Source of the DNA: Scilla litardierei
Lineage: Eukaryota > Streptophyta > Magnoliopsida > Asparagales > Asparagaceae
DNA length: 64,000 nucleotides
Direction: 5' to 3'
Assembly (NCBI GenBank): GCA_030789695.1
Contig: CM061140.1
Location: 79,608,422-79,672,421 of the forward strand
The notes below the pieces were generated by a model that saw only the letters and a program-made list of their open reading frames with translations, did no database searches and was not told the origin of the DNA. The translations under genes were made by a program, and so were the position numbers. Shown here one piece after another: positions 31,553 through 43,701 of the stretch; positions within the stretch are counted from its first letter, which is position 1, and each line of letters opens with the position of its first letter.

Positions 31553-33426
31553 ATGGATGAGTCCGGCCCCTCCCATGCTAGGGAGGACTCCCCTCCACCT
31601 TCACCACCTCACCCCACACAGCCATTACCAGCCGACCCTGTTCATGCACAGCCACCACCGGCTCCCGTTGTCGGGCCGCTGGGGATTACGTTCAGAGACG
31701 ACGCACAGCGCGTCCGATTTGAGCGTATCGCCCAGTGCCCGATAGTACCCTCCAGGTTCACCCATTTAGCAGACCTAGATGGCCTATGGGTACTTGAGGG
31801 GATTCTCACGTTGTACGACAATGTGGGTTGGCGAGACTTTCTTTCTGTGTCGGCGGACACCTACGTCCGTCCGACACTCGAGGTACTCAGCTCGATCGCC
31901 CAGACCGCTGAGGGATGCTCCTTTAAACTTATGGATCGAGAGTGTCAGATCACTCTCGATATGCTTCGAGCATTCTTTCAGTGGCCCGCAGTCCCCACGC
32001 CCGACCAAGCCTACGCCCACACACACATCCCTTCCCCATCTTTCGATTCACACGCCTTTTGGGCCAGGATCACAGGTTTACCTCAGGCCTTTGACCCTAG
32101 CAGGGCCAAGGCCTCGGCCATAGTCCACCCCTGCCTCCGCATAGCACAGCGCCTTATAGCGACCACCTTTCTAGCGAGGTACGAGCCTAGGACGATGTCT
32201 ATGCCTGAGCTCTATATGCTCTACGCGATGACTCGCCCCAGAGTTCTGGATAGGGATGGTGTTACGATGGTCCCCGCCGTTGAGATTGACGTCGCTAGCT
32301 GGTTTTTGGACCGCATCATCGTATCAGTAGGCGCTCGCTCCCCGATATGTTACGGCGGCCTGATCACCCTGCTAGCCCCGATGACCGGCGAGGACCTTCC
32401 GGCTGACCTTAGGCGAGCCCCGGGCCCCACTGCACTCTCGATAGACGTCATGGCCCGGATGAAGATGCTTCGTCCACACGGCCAGCGGCACTGGGTATGG
32501 TTGCACGGTCCTTTCGGTGCTGACTACATGATCCTCCCGAGCCCCGCTCGGACACACATAGGACCAGCACACGAGGACTGGCTTCCGGCGATGGATCTCC
32601 TGATCCCCGCCGCCTACGTGCTTGAGGTCGAGGAGGCTGTGCAGGCACACCCTGCGCCTGTAGACCCTGTGTTCCCTCAGCCTGAGCCTGCACTTTCTGC
32701 GGCTCCCGACACTTCTGTCCCCACTTCTGCCAGTGTTGGGAGTACACTTGCTGAGCCGTCCTCCACTTCCTCCACTTCCACCACGCCTACCACCACCACC
32801 ACTGCTGTGCCCCTGTCGGTTGAGCCACTCACCTCTCTGCTACCCGAGCGTCCACCCACTATAGTTGAGAGCAGCGAGCCTTCCTTCACTTTCGTCGTGG
32901 AGACCCTATCCACTTTGATCTCCGCTGGGGTCTCACCTTTTGGACCCACACTTCCTCCCCAGCGGTCGACCCTTCTGTCTCCACCGTAGCTGTTCTATCT
33001 GAGAGTGTCGTGACGTCTGTTCCCACGTCTGTGTCACTGACCTCTCTTGCCGCCTCGTCACAGATTTTGTCTTCCACTTCCACTGCTACTGCTTCCACCT
33101 CACACCAGCCTGTGTCCCAGCCTCGCACTGAGGCTGGGCATCTACTAGTGAGCACAGCACCCTTTCCACCCATGCCTGCTGTCTCGATCACCTACACTGC
33201 CCGTATCCGACAGCCCCAACCTGCTCAGCCTAGACCTATCCGTCCCTTCGCTCCACCACCCCCTGACGCCTTAGTTCAGAGCGTTCATGCTCTTGAGGGG
33301 GCGATGAGTGGACTCAGGGGAGATTTTAGGGCTCTGTCTTCCACAGTCACCGCCATGCAGCACCGCCTCGAGCTACTTCCCGGCATTCACTTTTGCGTGA
33401 CCCAGATTCTCGAGCGACTGCCATGA
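31553..33426 (+). pseudogene. Athila env-like / 'putative plant transposon protein' ORF, frameshifted
   Basis: The frame at 31553-32989 (478 codons) starts with a Pro/Ser/His-rich region. Residues about 45-110 contain VRFERIAQCPIVPSRFTHLA, LWVLEGILTLYDNVGWRDFL and YVRPTLEVLSSI, matching the plant transposon domain found downstream of pol in Athila elements. The C-terminal third is low-complexity Ser/Thr/Pro. Similarity in composition continues in a second frame (33010-33426) with PAVDPSVSTV, RIRQPQPAQPRPIRPFAPPP and MQHRLELLPGIHF, so a frameshift lies at about 32935-32985. I see no convincing signal peptide or membrane segment, so 'env-like' describes position only. Function unknown. Confidence 0.75.
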
Positions 33427-35487
33427 CCACCACCCACCCAGCTGACTGTTCCACGCCCACCACCCCCACCACCACCCACCCAGCAGACTGTTACCCAGCC
33501 ACCACCACCCCCACCTCCGCCTCAGGACGGAGATAGCGCAGCACCACCAGCTTAGGCACACCCTTGATGCCATCGATATTTTTTGTCGTTATGCTGCCCA
33601 TTCTCTGCTTGGTCCTGATGATTTTTGCCCACCCCCTCCTCCCATCACTATTTTTGTCCACACTTTGATCATTTCATTCTATATCCTTTTTTGGGAGTGA
33701 GGGAGAGTATTTTTGGTGACACACACATACCTGCATCACTCTTACCCTTGCATGCATCACATTCACATCATATTTTGCATTTTGTTTTTTTATTTCTTTT
33801 TATCATGCATGCATACCCACCCCCCACCCATTACCCGTCTCTCGGTGTGCCACACTTCGCACATTGAGGACACTGTGCACTTTAGCTTGGGGGAGTGAGT
33901 TCTCACGCTTTTTGCTTTTATCACCCTTTATTTTTAGTTTTTCCATGTTTTTCCACTTTTGCACCCATTTTTCATCACTTTTTCATTTTTTTACCATGCA
34001 TCACGTTTTTCTTATTTTCCTTGTGTGCTGCAGTGTAAATATCCTTGTTTTTCGTTTATCTTTATTTCCTTCATCTTTTGCTAGAGATGACTTTTCTGTG
34101 ATGATGATGATGACGTGGTGTTAGCTTTTCTCTATATGCATGCTATATTTGTCGTGTCATAGCTTTTTATTTCTGATGTCATATGCTATGTTCTGCCTTG
34201 CATTTAGAAATAGTAACCCACTCTCTTTTTGCTGTATGAAAATGGATGAAATTCTATTATTAGCTGATGTCTGATGATTCATATGTATGCTATCGTAGAA
34301 AACACACCAAGATTCACGCATTGATTGCTTATATCTGGAGTACTGCTTTCTTTTCTCATATCACTTCTTATTGCATGATTTGTACGCTTCACTTTGTGTT
34401 GATTGAATGTTTGCTAGCTTTGATAAATCTGGACTAGTTTACTTTTTGAGATTAAACCGAGTAGATTATATTACCCTGCTGAAGTTGTCATGCACGTCCT
34501 ATAGAGTGAACTGAGAGAAACATATATTTCTTTCTCCACATATCTTGAACATTATTTCTCTATTTTAAATTCATTGGTGAATCTCCCCTTAGCAATTCTA
34601 TTATTGGCATTCCACCGTTATTAAAATCACATGCTCCAAATTCCCCAAAATCCAAAGAAAAAAATACTTGTATATCCTTCTCTTTGATTTGGGATCATTG
34701 TGTATATATGTTATGAAAAAAAAGGTAAAAAAGATTTGAGAATAAGTGAAGAAAAGAGAAAAGAAGTTCGAAAACGATCCCATCTCATATACTTTGTCTC
34801 TTTCTTCCCTCTTTTGTTTTTATTTTTGTTTTCTTTGACTTTTGGAGCTTCATAAGAAACGGGGATGTAAATATTGTTTTGTATATGCCACCACGCTTAT
34901 AGATAAGCTTGGGGGAGAGAATCCAATGATGTGTGAGAGAGTGACTACTTGACGGTGCATGACAACCTAGGCTAAGTAATATTTTATACTCGGTGAGATT
35001 GCTGAAGTTTCACGAAATCCAGAAATCTACGCTTAGCATTCACTTCATGAAAACCACACCTTTTCTATTCTTACTACTCTATCGTGTGATATCTCTTATA
35101 CTCCTTATAGAAAGCATTCAATTGAAAAGGGTGTGATCTACGATATTGTATACTGCTTTCGATGCTTCAGACGATGTTAATCTTAGAATTATTCCATTTT
35201 TCATGCTATATTGATATTCTTGGGCTATCTATTTCAAATGCACCATTATACTATGATATCAAAATAAAAGCCTTTGACATGTGGTTTATATTCGATGCAT
35301 GCTATATGAGTAAGCAAAACCCACGTCCTGGGAAAAATGATCTAGCAACTTCCCTCTTCGTTTTCTATTTTGTTTTTCGTTTTTCATTCTCCGCCTTTCC
35401 ATCGTTTTTTATTTTATATTTATCTGCCGGGTTCGCTTTTTACTCATCTTCCTCGAGGACGAGTAAGAGGTAAGCTTGGGGATTTTG
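33427..35487 (+). other. 3' untranslated region of Athila with repeated AGCTTGGGGGAG motifs and polypurine tract
   Basis: No coding sequence. A CCACC-rich stretch (33425-33545) is followed by CATTGAGGACACTGT at 33862-33876 and AGCTTGGGGGAG at 33884-33895. The G-rich motif recurs at 34906-34917 and, as AGCTTGGGGATTT, at 35475-35487 directly before the 3' LTR, where it is the polypurine tract. CATTGAGGACAATGT with a nearby G-run also occurs in the gag-only Athila-like element on its minus strand (58083-58100). Confidence 0.7.
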
Positions 35488-37313
35488 ATCACTCCATATT
35501 TTACACCTTTTTTCCGCATGTTTGCATGCCATTTAGATCGCTCAAATCGTGTTTTTCACGTTTATTCGACAATATTGCGATGCTTTTCACGATTTGTTAT
35601 TTTTGTCGTATTTCAGGAGATTTGGAGCGATTTGGAGTGATTCTGAAATGCACCCACTCCGGAGTGTCGCCGACGACTCTCTTGAGGGGTATTTTGCGAT
35701 TAGAGAGGAGTGGAAGAGGAAAGAACGTCGTAGGAGCGACGAGGAGGCAAAAACATGAAGAATGGGCATTTTCAGCATGCCACTCGGCCGAGTGAAGGAG
35801 TCACTCGGCCGAGCATAGACAGCCCGCTCGGCCGGATAGATCGGACACACAACAAGGCTAATATCAGCGTGCACTCGGTCGAGCATCACCAGACCACTCG
35901 GCCGAGCACCGAGTCATCCCTCGCCCGAGTGGAGCCAAGACGACGGCAACAAAAGATGCTGAACTCTCTGTTTTTCGTCTGTACAGTCCCAAGCTCCGAC
36001 TCGGTCGAGTGACCAACGCCGTCCGCCCGAGTGAAGAACGCCCATCGGCCGAGTGAAGAAAAGTCACTCGGCCGAGTGACTCCCGAGGAGACGACCCCCA
36101 AGACCCCCAACTCTCTGGAATTCGTCAGGGTCTCTCACTCGGCCGAGTGACATTTGTCATTCGGCCGAGTGAGCCGCGCTGCCTGTAGCGTAAACTGCGA
36201 TTTTGAGGCTGCGCAGGGGCATTTTCGTCAGGATTTTTTGGGCGATTTTGGGGGGTATTTAACCCCAGTTTTTAACCTAGTTTAGAGAGCTTTTCCAGGA
36301 CTTTTTGCAGCCTTTTTAGATCAACTTTTTAGGGATTAGATTTAGCTTTTAGGGAGGAGAAAAAAGTGAGATTTTGTTGGATGCTATCTTGTTCTTCATT
36401 GGTTTGTCTCTCTCTCCCTCAAAAACACCATTTTTATTGATTTATTGAATATTGCTATGAATTCCATTCATTTTACTTGTGAATTTCTATTGAATTTGAT
36501 TATGAATTGTGAGTAGTTCATCGTCTTAGGGCGTAGGGATGAACCCTATGAACCCAATTTCAAAATTGTGATGAATTGGTGAAACTATTGCTAGGGTTGA
36601 TTAGGGTTAGTTTGGGATTGATTTAATTCGCTGATAGCTAGGGATTCATACCGATTGGGATTTGCAAGAGATTGGATCCCAACTCGATAGGAAGCCCTAG
36701 AAATTCGAATTGGGTTACAATTGGATTCCTTCGGAATCGGTTTGCAAGAGATTGGACCGAAACTAGGGTTTTCGATTGCAATTCTATACCAATACCCATT
36801 TGCAAGAGATTGGACGGGTAGGAACTATCCCAACCTAGGTCGTAGCTCGATTTTGCACGAGAGTGAGCTCGAGATACGATTGAACGATGATGTTGTTCTT
36901 CACGCTAGCTTGCCTAGGTTAGGGTTTGCAAGAGATTGGACCCTACCCTAGGTTTGCTATAGACCAGCAATAGCGCGAGAGCGTGAGATTGGTTCTACAT
37001 TTAGTTGCAACTAGTTCACACGAATTTCAAGTCTAGCAATTGTGAAACCTACTTATCACAATGATGAGATACGGCAAGTAGCAGGGATTCCCTATCCCCT
37101 AAGCATCTTTATTAATTTGTTATTTCTTTTATACATTTGAACGACTGTGACCGCATATTTGCGAACATTTCTCGACTATTCTTATAGCCAGGTGATTGAA
37201 GAAGACACTGTTATTAGGCCTCCCTGTGTTCGATACCCGCTCGCCGCTACACCGTGCGCTTGCGGTAAGACTACAGTGTCGCTGCTCCGGGACGTGTATC
37301 CGGGGCGCGATCA
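35488..37313 (+). repeat. 3' LTR of the Athila element
   Basis: 1826 bp, same length and ends as 24328-26153, followed by the ATAAT duplication. It carries the palindrome array (35780-36170) and the TATA-like GTATTTAACC at about 36256. About 3% differences from the 5' LTR by eye. Confidence 0.95.
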
Positions 37314-37318
37314 ATAAT

Positions 37319-37885
37319 CGTTTTAATTTCTGCTGCATTGTGCGTTAAATTCTTACTCTGTTATAAGTTTTAAGTAACTTTCTTTTAATATCTCTCTATA
37401 TGTGATTGCTTGAAATTTATTGAACTTGACTATATGAATTAGGCATAGTATGCTTTCAAAGGAAACCCACCCAGATTCACGCATCTTAGTATAACTGAAG
37501 CCGTGCTTTGATTTCTTATTCATATCTCTGATTGCATGCTTGTTGTGATATTTGATAGCCTGACTGCATAGCTTATTGATATGAGTAGGAATAATCTATT
37601 CTATGATAGAGTGTAGTTGAAGAATTATCATTCTGAACTGTTTGTGCACATATATGAAAATATGACTGAATCGAGGGATATTCACACATTCCTTCTCCAC
37701 TAAATCTTTTATTCTCTACCATGCCTATGGATTTTTCCCTAATATTGTTTTTCGCTTTATCTTTTTCCAAATTCCTTACCCCCTACTATTTGCTCCATAA
37801 TTCAAAAGAAAGCCAAATTCAAAAAAATTTGAATGACTCAAAAACCAAGAAGCCAAGGAGCCAAAAATCAAAGTGCAAAATCAAA
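37319..37885 (+). other. retrotransposon-derived flank between Athila and Copia elements
   Basis: No gene. The phrase CCAGATTCACGCAT (37469) and its surroundings match loosely the 3' region of the Athila element (CAAGATTCACGCAT near 34309). This stretch is therefore probably the 3' untranslated region of a second Athila-like element, continued at 43707. Its first 30 bases may belong to the LTR remnant at 23419-24322. Confidence 0.45.
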
Positions 37886-37890
37886 AGATC
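37886..37890. repeat. target site duplication AGATC of the Copia element (left copy)
   Basis: AGATC precedes the left LTR and recurs at 43702-43706 after the right LTR. Confidence 0.9.
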
Positions 37891-38075
37891 TGTTGAAGGA
37901 TTTTAGAGAAGAGAGTAAACAATCTCTCATAAGAAGTAGCCATGGCACAAGCCATGGCTATCTATATATTCAATTTAGAGAAAAATAGGAGTCCAAGGGA
38001 CTCCCCACTAACTTAGTGGGGAGTAATGGTGAGATGTTGAGGGGGGAGGCCAAAGGCCTCCCTCAACTCACAACA
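37891..38075 (-). repeat. 3' LTR of the Copia element
   Basis: Starts TGTTGAAGGATTTTAG and ends CAACTCACAACA. TATA-like CTATATATTC lies near 37960. It contains inverted repeats CCATGGCACAAGCCATGG and GGAGTCCAAGGGACTCC, and the hairpin GGGAGGCCAAAGGCCTCCC at 38045-38063. Confidence 0.95.
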
Positions 38076-41000
38076 CTCCCCCTCGTCTCTCCATTACCTT
38101 GGGTTAAGCATATGAATACTTCAGGATTCAGTATGCTAATGGGGTGGATACTTCTGGATCCAGAGCCACTGTGGTTGCCTCGTTAAAACCTTAGCTGTGG
38201 AAAACCCAGTGGGAAAAACCAGCAGCTTAAGGGAAAAGAGTACAACTATCGAGGGACTCCCCCTGATCTGTACAAGCTTCAGGCTTGCAGATCTCCTATG
38301 TATCTATACAATCATCTCCTATTCATCTATACATCCATCATGTTCTAAAAGAAAATACAATCATCACTCATCTATACAAGTTTCACTCATCTAGCGGCTA
38401 TAGTAAAGCAGTGGTGTTCTGGAGTGGAAAGCTCTTCAAAGTTTGGTAGATGACGCCAATATAGTATTCATTGAATCAGTCTTCAGTGTGTCTGCGAGGT
38501 ACTGCTGGACCTGGCTGAGCGTTTCTAATAATTGCTTCTTGGATGATGAGCTTCTCAGAAGATGTAGACATTGGAGGATGATGTGTAGATATTTAGTAGG
38601 TGGCCGGCCTATTGTGTTTTAGTCATTGCGATGATCTTTAAACCTGCATATGAGATATATATTCCTTGATCCTTGGAAGTTGCGCAGAAGAAACTTATCC
38701 TTGGTCTAGTGGTGCTCTCCAGGGCAACACTTTATCTGGTTAACAACTTTACTGCAGACGTTCTATCAAAGACAAGTGCAGTTGGCCAGATAAAGAAGTG
38801 TAACAAGTACACTAAAGCTAGGCTCTTCGGGACCTAGGATGTCCTCCCCCTCTTCCAGCTACTGGAAGGTGTCATAAATAAGCATACATTTTTAATAGGA
38901 TGCAAGTGGACATCATTCTTCATATACTCCAGGTGTATGAAGGATATTAAAGCATTCCACCACGAAAGTGTTAAATATATAAGCCGAGATAATACCTTGT
39001 TATACCAAGGTTTTTCATTTACAAGATATGCTTAAAGCTATCAGATTTCTAAATGGTCTCTGCAGGAGATCCTATTAGCTTTAAGTCGACCACCTATACG
39101 GCGAATATCACAAATCCTGTCAGCGATCTTTCGAAAAAGATACACATGCAGAATATTGTTTAAGATCAACTAATGATCTTTGTAGCCTTTATGGAGAAGA
39201 CGTTTCTACGTCTCTCTTTCATCTCTTGGGGTAGAGTATACCCTTCTGGAAGTTTTATATAGATCTCTATATCTATATTGCCGTATATATATGCAGTCAC
39301 ACCGTCCATGAGCTGCATGTATTGGCTTTTTCAGAGAAGTTTAGGCTTAGTAGGAAAATGATCACATTTCCTTCATTTCAATTTCTTATGAAATCCAACT
39401 TATATTCCACAGGTTTTACACATTCAGGTGTATGGACTACTGGTCCAAAGACTTTGCTTTTCAAGAGTGAGTCCAGCTCTACTCTTATTGCCTCGTCCCA
39501 CTTTGGCCAATCTATGCGTTTACGCTATAGAAAAGTGGGTATACGTCATCGTCGTATTCAGCGATGTGAACGACAATAGCGAAAGCAAAACCGTCGTCGA
39601 CGACTGTGCTATATCTATCCAGTACCTCTCCAGTACGTACGTAATATAATGATGTTTCTCCTGTTGTTTCCTCTGCAGGGGAAATTAGGAGGGGAGAGGT
39701 TGCTGGTCTGAGCTCAGCATCCTATGGTTGGATCATTTTGATATATCCAGGAATCTTCCTATTTTGAGGAATTTTATATTTTGAACCTGGCAGGCGTCCT
39801 CTTTTCAATTGAGGTATGGCCAATTCTGCTGCCGGTGGATTGCATCCATCTTTGGGAATGTCAATCCTAGCTGGCGTGTTGGCAGCGGGGACGTGTGAAC
39901 AAACAATCTTCTGGTTGTCCGCAATTTTATCCGGTAATTGATGTACTTTAGTCTTAATGTGAAGGATCTTCTGGATCTCAACTTCACACAGAAAAAGTAT
40001 GCGGATCATAACGAGATGAGGACTTTTGTGTCCCATGATATGGTCTCAGAAGCTTCAGGCTTCTTTAGACTGCATGCCTATTTCAATGAGATTATGCTCA
40101 TCAAATTCACATTTATCAAGACTTGGTGGTAAACCATAAGCAAACAGCATCAGCAATAAGATATGGCAACAAACGGGCCGTATCATGATAAGCGATGCGG
40201 AATGAAGTGTGATGGTCCCCAAACATCAACATGCAACTGCGATTTTACAATGGACGTGAAATCCATTGGAGTCTCTTTACCAGAGACTCTGCTAACCTGT
40301 TATGAGTTTGAACATGCTGCAGGATGTTCAATTTTAATGCCAATTGCTTGGCAGAAGTCTTGAATGATATGTGTAGTAAATTCACCCACATTATAAGCTT
40401 TGAGAAAGCTAGGTTGCGAGTGAATATAAAGGCACACATAAGACCATCTAGTAGATGCATATATCAGTACAGTAATAAAGTACCGAAAATGGGCCATTTG
40501 CGGGGTGAATAGGCCCGCAAAAGGTCACCATGTATTCTCTCAATGAAGCCATGAGACTCTAAACCCACTTTCAAGAGGGAAGGTCTCTCTATTAGTTTTC
40601 CCTTATGAAAAGGGGGACAAAGAAACTCAACCTTTTGAAGAATCTTCAGGTTCTCCAATGGATTCATTTGATGATGCGTCCATCATTGCTGATCCAGGAT
40701 GACCAAGTCCATTTTGCCAGAGTTAAAAATTATGGCAAAGAAAGGCACTTCTGGTGCTCAGTCGAGTTGGCTTTCTATAGAATGAATATCTGTAATTATA
40801 GGGGCCCGACGGGGGTCCAATGAAATCGTAAGTAGATGGTCTTCTGGCCATTCTCTTGACGAGTTACATATTGATATTCAATATATATTATCCACAATTT
40901 TCAAGTTATTTTCTTTAAAAGAAATATCCTTGAAAATTGGAGATTTCCTATACGTTTAAGAGGAGAATTTGCATCTTATAGTCTCGTTGTATGTGGGAGC

Positions 41001-41178
41001 AATATCAATGCTACACCAGTGCAACGAGGCACTGTCCACAAAATTCCATACTTCATCTATAAGTAAAACGAAATTTTATTTAAGTCAATGAAAAAGACAT
41101 TCAAAATAAAAGTTCGTACTTAAGTAAATTAAAGATGAAGCAACATTGAATTTTAAATGCATAGATAAAAGACGAAGC
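38076..41178 (-). pseudogene. pol: decayed Copia pol (integrase and reverse transcriptase remnants)
   Basis: Minus-strand pieces in changing frames. 40667-40240 resembles the integrase core (FIERIHGDLL; LAFSKLIMWVNLL; ALKLNILQHV; RLAESLVKRLQ). 40036-39722 resembles the integrase-RT linker (QLPDKIADN; HVPAANTPARIDIPKDG). 39580-39325 resembles the start of RT (WPKWDEAIRVELDSLL, VFGPVVHTPECVKPV). Weaker matches continue to about 38900 (PEGYTLPQE; LGITRYYLGL). Many stops and shifts break every domain, so no enzyme can be made. The last 150 bp before the 3' LTR match the untranslated end usual for such Copia elements. Plus-strand short frames here are shadows. Confidence 0.75.
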
Positions 41179-42220
41179 TTAATTGAGCAGGTCGTCGTTC
41201 TCGAAGTCATTTGCAGTGAACATCATTGGTGGCTGAACAGCCGCCAAGTTTGTTTCAGGCAGAGACTTCTGGCTCGCCTGATATAGTTCCTGGAGGTGGC
41301 GAGGAGTGCGGTAGATTCTGGACCAATGGCCAGTCATGCCGCATCTATGGCATTTATCCTCCCAGTTCTTCTTAGGAAGTGTCACTTGGTCAGTGTTCTT
41401 TTGCTTCCATATGAAGTTACTCTTTCCTGTATTGTTGTTGTTGGACGGGGGTGCTGCTCCTCGTCCATTCTTCATCACAGCTTTCCCTTTGTTATTATTA
41501 GCCTTCTTCTTGTTTTTCCACTTCTGGGGAGAAACGTGGTGGGCTTCAGGGATAGGGGCAGTGCCGGCTGGACGTAAATTATGAGTGGCTAGCAGTAAGT
41601 CTCGATTCTGCTCTGCCCTAAGTAGGCATGAGATCAGATCAGAGAATTGCGTGAAGTTTTGTTCACGATACTGCTGCATGAGGATTGCATCTTTCTCGTG
41701 AAACGAGGTAAATGTCTTTTCCAACATGCGCTTTTTCTGTCACTTCTTCACCGCACAACTTCAGGCATGAGGTGATGTTATGAAGTGCAGAATTATACTC
41801 AGCGACAGACTTATAGTCCTGATGTCTGAGGTTTTCCCACTCATAACTGTCACGCGGTAATATAACATCAATTTGATGTTTATACCGTACCTCCAGCGCT
41901 GTCCACAGGTCCTTTGGGTCCTCAACCATTAAGTATTCGGCCTTTAAGGTCCGATCAATATGTTTCCTAATGTAGAATATGGCTTTCGCCTTATCTACAT
42001 CGGATACAGTGGTTGAAGTACCGCAGCTTAATGCAGCAGAAGCATCGGCCGCTGCTGGGGCCGAGGAAGGAGCCAAAATGGACCCAATGAGGGCCATCGA
42101 ACGCAAGTGGAACTTCAGGTCCACTCGCCAACTCAGGTAATTCTTCCCTGCAGAGTCAAGGACTTCGAAATCGACGCTTGCCAATTTTACCATTTTATCT
42201 ACGCAATTTAAAATAAGCAT
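41179..42220 (-). pseudogene. gag: Copia gag with zinc knuckle, one frameshift
   Basis: Two overlapping minus-strand frames join into one gag. 42220-41730 encodes the N-terminal part (VLDSAGKNYLSWRVDLKFHL, DKAKAIFYIRKHIDRTLKAE, YEWENLRHQDYKSVAEYNSA). After a slip in an A run near 41735 it continues as 41727-41179 (MLEKTFTSFHEKDAILMQQY, FSDLISCLLRAEQN). Next comes a Lys/Asn-rich stretch and a knuckle CHRCGMTGHWSRIY, where the last Cys of CX2CX4HX4C is replaced by Tyr. The protein normally packages element RNA. The frameshift and lost zinc ligand make this copy unlikely to work. Confidence 0.85.
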
Positions 42221-42229
42221 GAATTAATT

Positions 42230-43516
42230 TAAAATTGAAAATTCACGCATAACAAATAAAGTAAGCAAAATGTGGGGATCGGCCAGATACCCAAAAATGT
42301 ACACAGTCCAAAGTCCGAATATACATTCCATAAAGAAAAGAAAAATACAACTTGGAAACCCAGAATGGATCCCTATATTTTCAAATTTACGACGCCGTCT
42401 TCATTTTGTCGGTACACCGGTCTTTGGCAAAAATACATATAATCCTCACTTACAAATTCTCTCAAAAAAGAAAATTAAATTGCAAGGAATTTAAAGGGTA
42501 TCAAATTGGCCAATCCCAAAAATCACATTTTAGCTTACATAAACATCCACGCAGTCTATAAATGCTACAGGCATAAAATAAACAACCACGCATGTATATA
42601 ACATAGGCATATAAAATATGGAAAAATAGACTATAAAATATAATAATATCTCGGACCACGGGGAGACGTCATACACCGTTAGGTTAGTTTACTAACGGCA
42701 GAGCGGTCGCAGGATCCTTAAGATAATTATATTTTGAAAAAAATCCTAATATTCCAAAATTTAATAATAATGCAATAGTGTTATTATTTTAGCAATATGA
42801 AAGACTGGGCGACATGCCTATGACAAGGAATTAAAATAAATTAATAGTTTGAATTGGGCTGTAGGCCCAAAAATATTAATCATTGTAATATTTCATTTAT
42901 ATTTGGGCTGCAGGCCCATTTGCCCAAAGTTAACAAATTAATTATTGCAATAAAATTTAATGGGCTTCTTGCACTAAGTAGTCGAATTAAAATATTGTTA
43001 ACATTTGGGCTGCATGCCCAGTGTCAAAATTTTGAATTAATTTGGCTTCAGGCCGAAATAGTCAAATTAAAATATCATTAATATTTGAGCTTCAGGCCCA
43101 TTGGCAAAATTTTAATTGACAAAATAAGCTGGCAATTGGATTTACAGGGCTTCTGGCCCAATTGGGAAAACCCGAATAATAATTAAGCTGAATGGGGCTG
43201 CAGGCCCATAAAACTTATTTTCATGTATAATCTGGGCTTCAGGCCCAAATAAACAGGCTATTTAATTTATTAGGATTTGGGCTGCTGGCCCATAGGCTAT
43301 AATGATTAAAAATTTGATTGAACATAAGCCTTACATCCAATTTTTTAGCATATTAGTAAGGAAATTTGAAAAGTCCCCAAAACCCAGAATTTGAAAATTT
43401 ACCTCTAGATCCTACCCGCCCGATCTAGCGAAGTTCGGAGAAGGAAGCCCTATCCGCGTCCTCGCGATTCGACCGTCGGCAGGGATTCGGCTCAGCAGTT
43501 GAGCGTGCTGATAACG
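42230..43516 (-). other. leader region of the Copia element, with repeated GGGCT(T/G)CAGGCCCA words
   Basis: Between gag and the 5' LTR lies about 1.3 kb of AT-rich, non-coding DNA. In 42850-43320 a motif such as GGGCTGCAGGCCCA or GGGCTTCAGGCCCA recurs about eleven times every 30-60 bp. It is a near-palindrome (TGGGCC..GGCCCA). The PBS-like TTATCAGCACGCTC (minus) abuts the LTR at about 43501-43514. Confidence 0.7.
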
Positions 43517-43701
43517 TGTTGAAGGATTTTAGAGAAGAGAGTAAACAATCTCTCATAAGAAGTAGCCATGGCACAAGCCATGGCTCTCTATATATTCAAT
43601 TTAGAGAAAAATAGGAGTCCAAGGGACTCCCCACTAACTTAGTGGGGAGTAATGGTGAGATGTTGAGGGGGGAGGCCTTTGGCCTCCCTCAACTCACAAC
43701 A
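43517..43701 (-). repeat. 5' LTR of the Copia element
   Basis: 185 bp, identical to 37891-38075 except one substitution near the TATA-like site (CTCTATA for CTATCTATA context) and a hairpin loop that reads TTT instead of AAA (43671-43689). Confidence 0.95.

Larger units (their letters stand above)
24328..37313 (+). mobile_element. Athila-type Ty3/Gypsy retrotransposon lacking gag
   Basis: A 13-kb element with two 1826-bp LTRs (24328-26153 and 35488-37313), a tRNA-Asp-like PBS, a polypurine tract, and ATAAT target duplications. Internal order: PBS, a 98-residue acidic ORF, pol (RT, RNase H, integrase), a palindrome array with TATA box, an env-like ORF, and a long 3' region with G-rich motifs. 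The pol type, PBS and downstream ORF are those of the Athila lineage. Gag and protease are missing: only about 800 bp separate the PBS from the RT core. The LTRs differ at roughly 55-60 positions by eye (about 3%), so it is the oldest of the three full-length Gypsy insertions here. Confidence 0.9.
37891..43701 (-). mobile_element. short-LTR Ty1/Copia retrotransposon, minus strand, coding region decayed
   Basis: A 5.8-kb element with 185-bp LTRs (37891-38075 and 43517-43701), AGATC target duplication, and gag then pol in minus orientation. On the minus strand GAGGGGGAG abuts the 3' LTR (polypurine tract) and TTATCAGCACGCTC abuts the 5' LTR (primer binding site). Gag has one frameshift. Integrase and RT are recognisable only in broken pieces. 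The LTRs are nearly identical, with one substitution besides an inverted three-base loop. Recent insertion of a long-dead coding region suggests movement in trans. Confidence 0.9.

Noticed and set aside
31553..32989. A true retroviral envelope protein
   Set aside because: No signal peptide, membrane segment or glycoprotein pattern is visible. Only the position and the plant transposon domain support the 'env-like' label.
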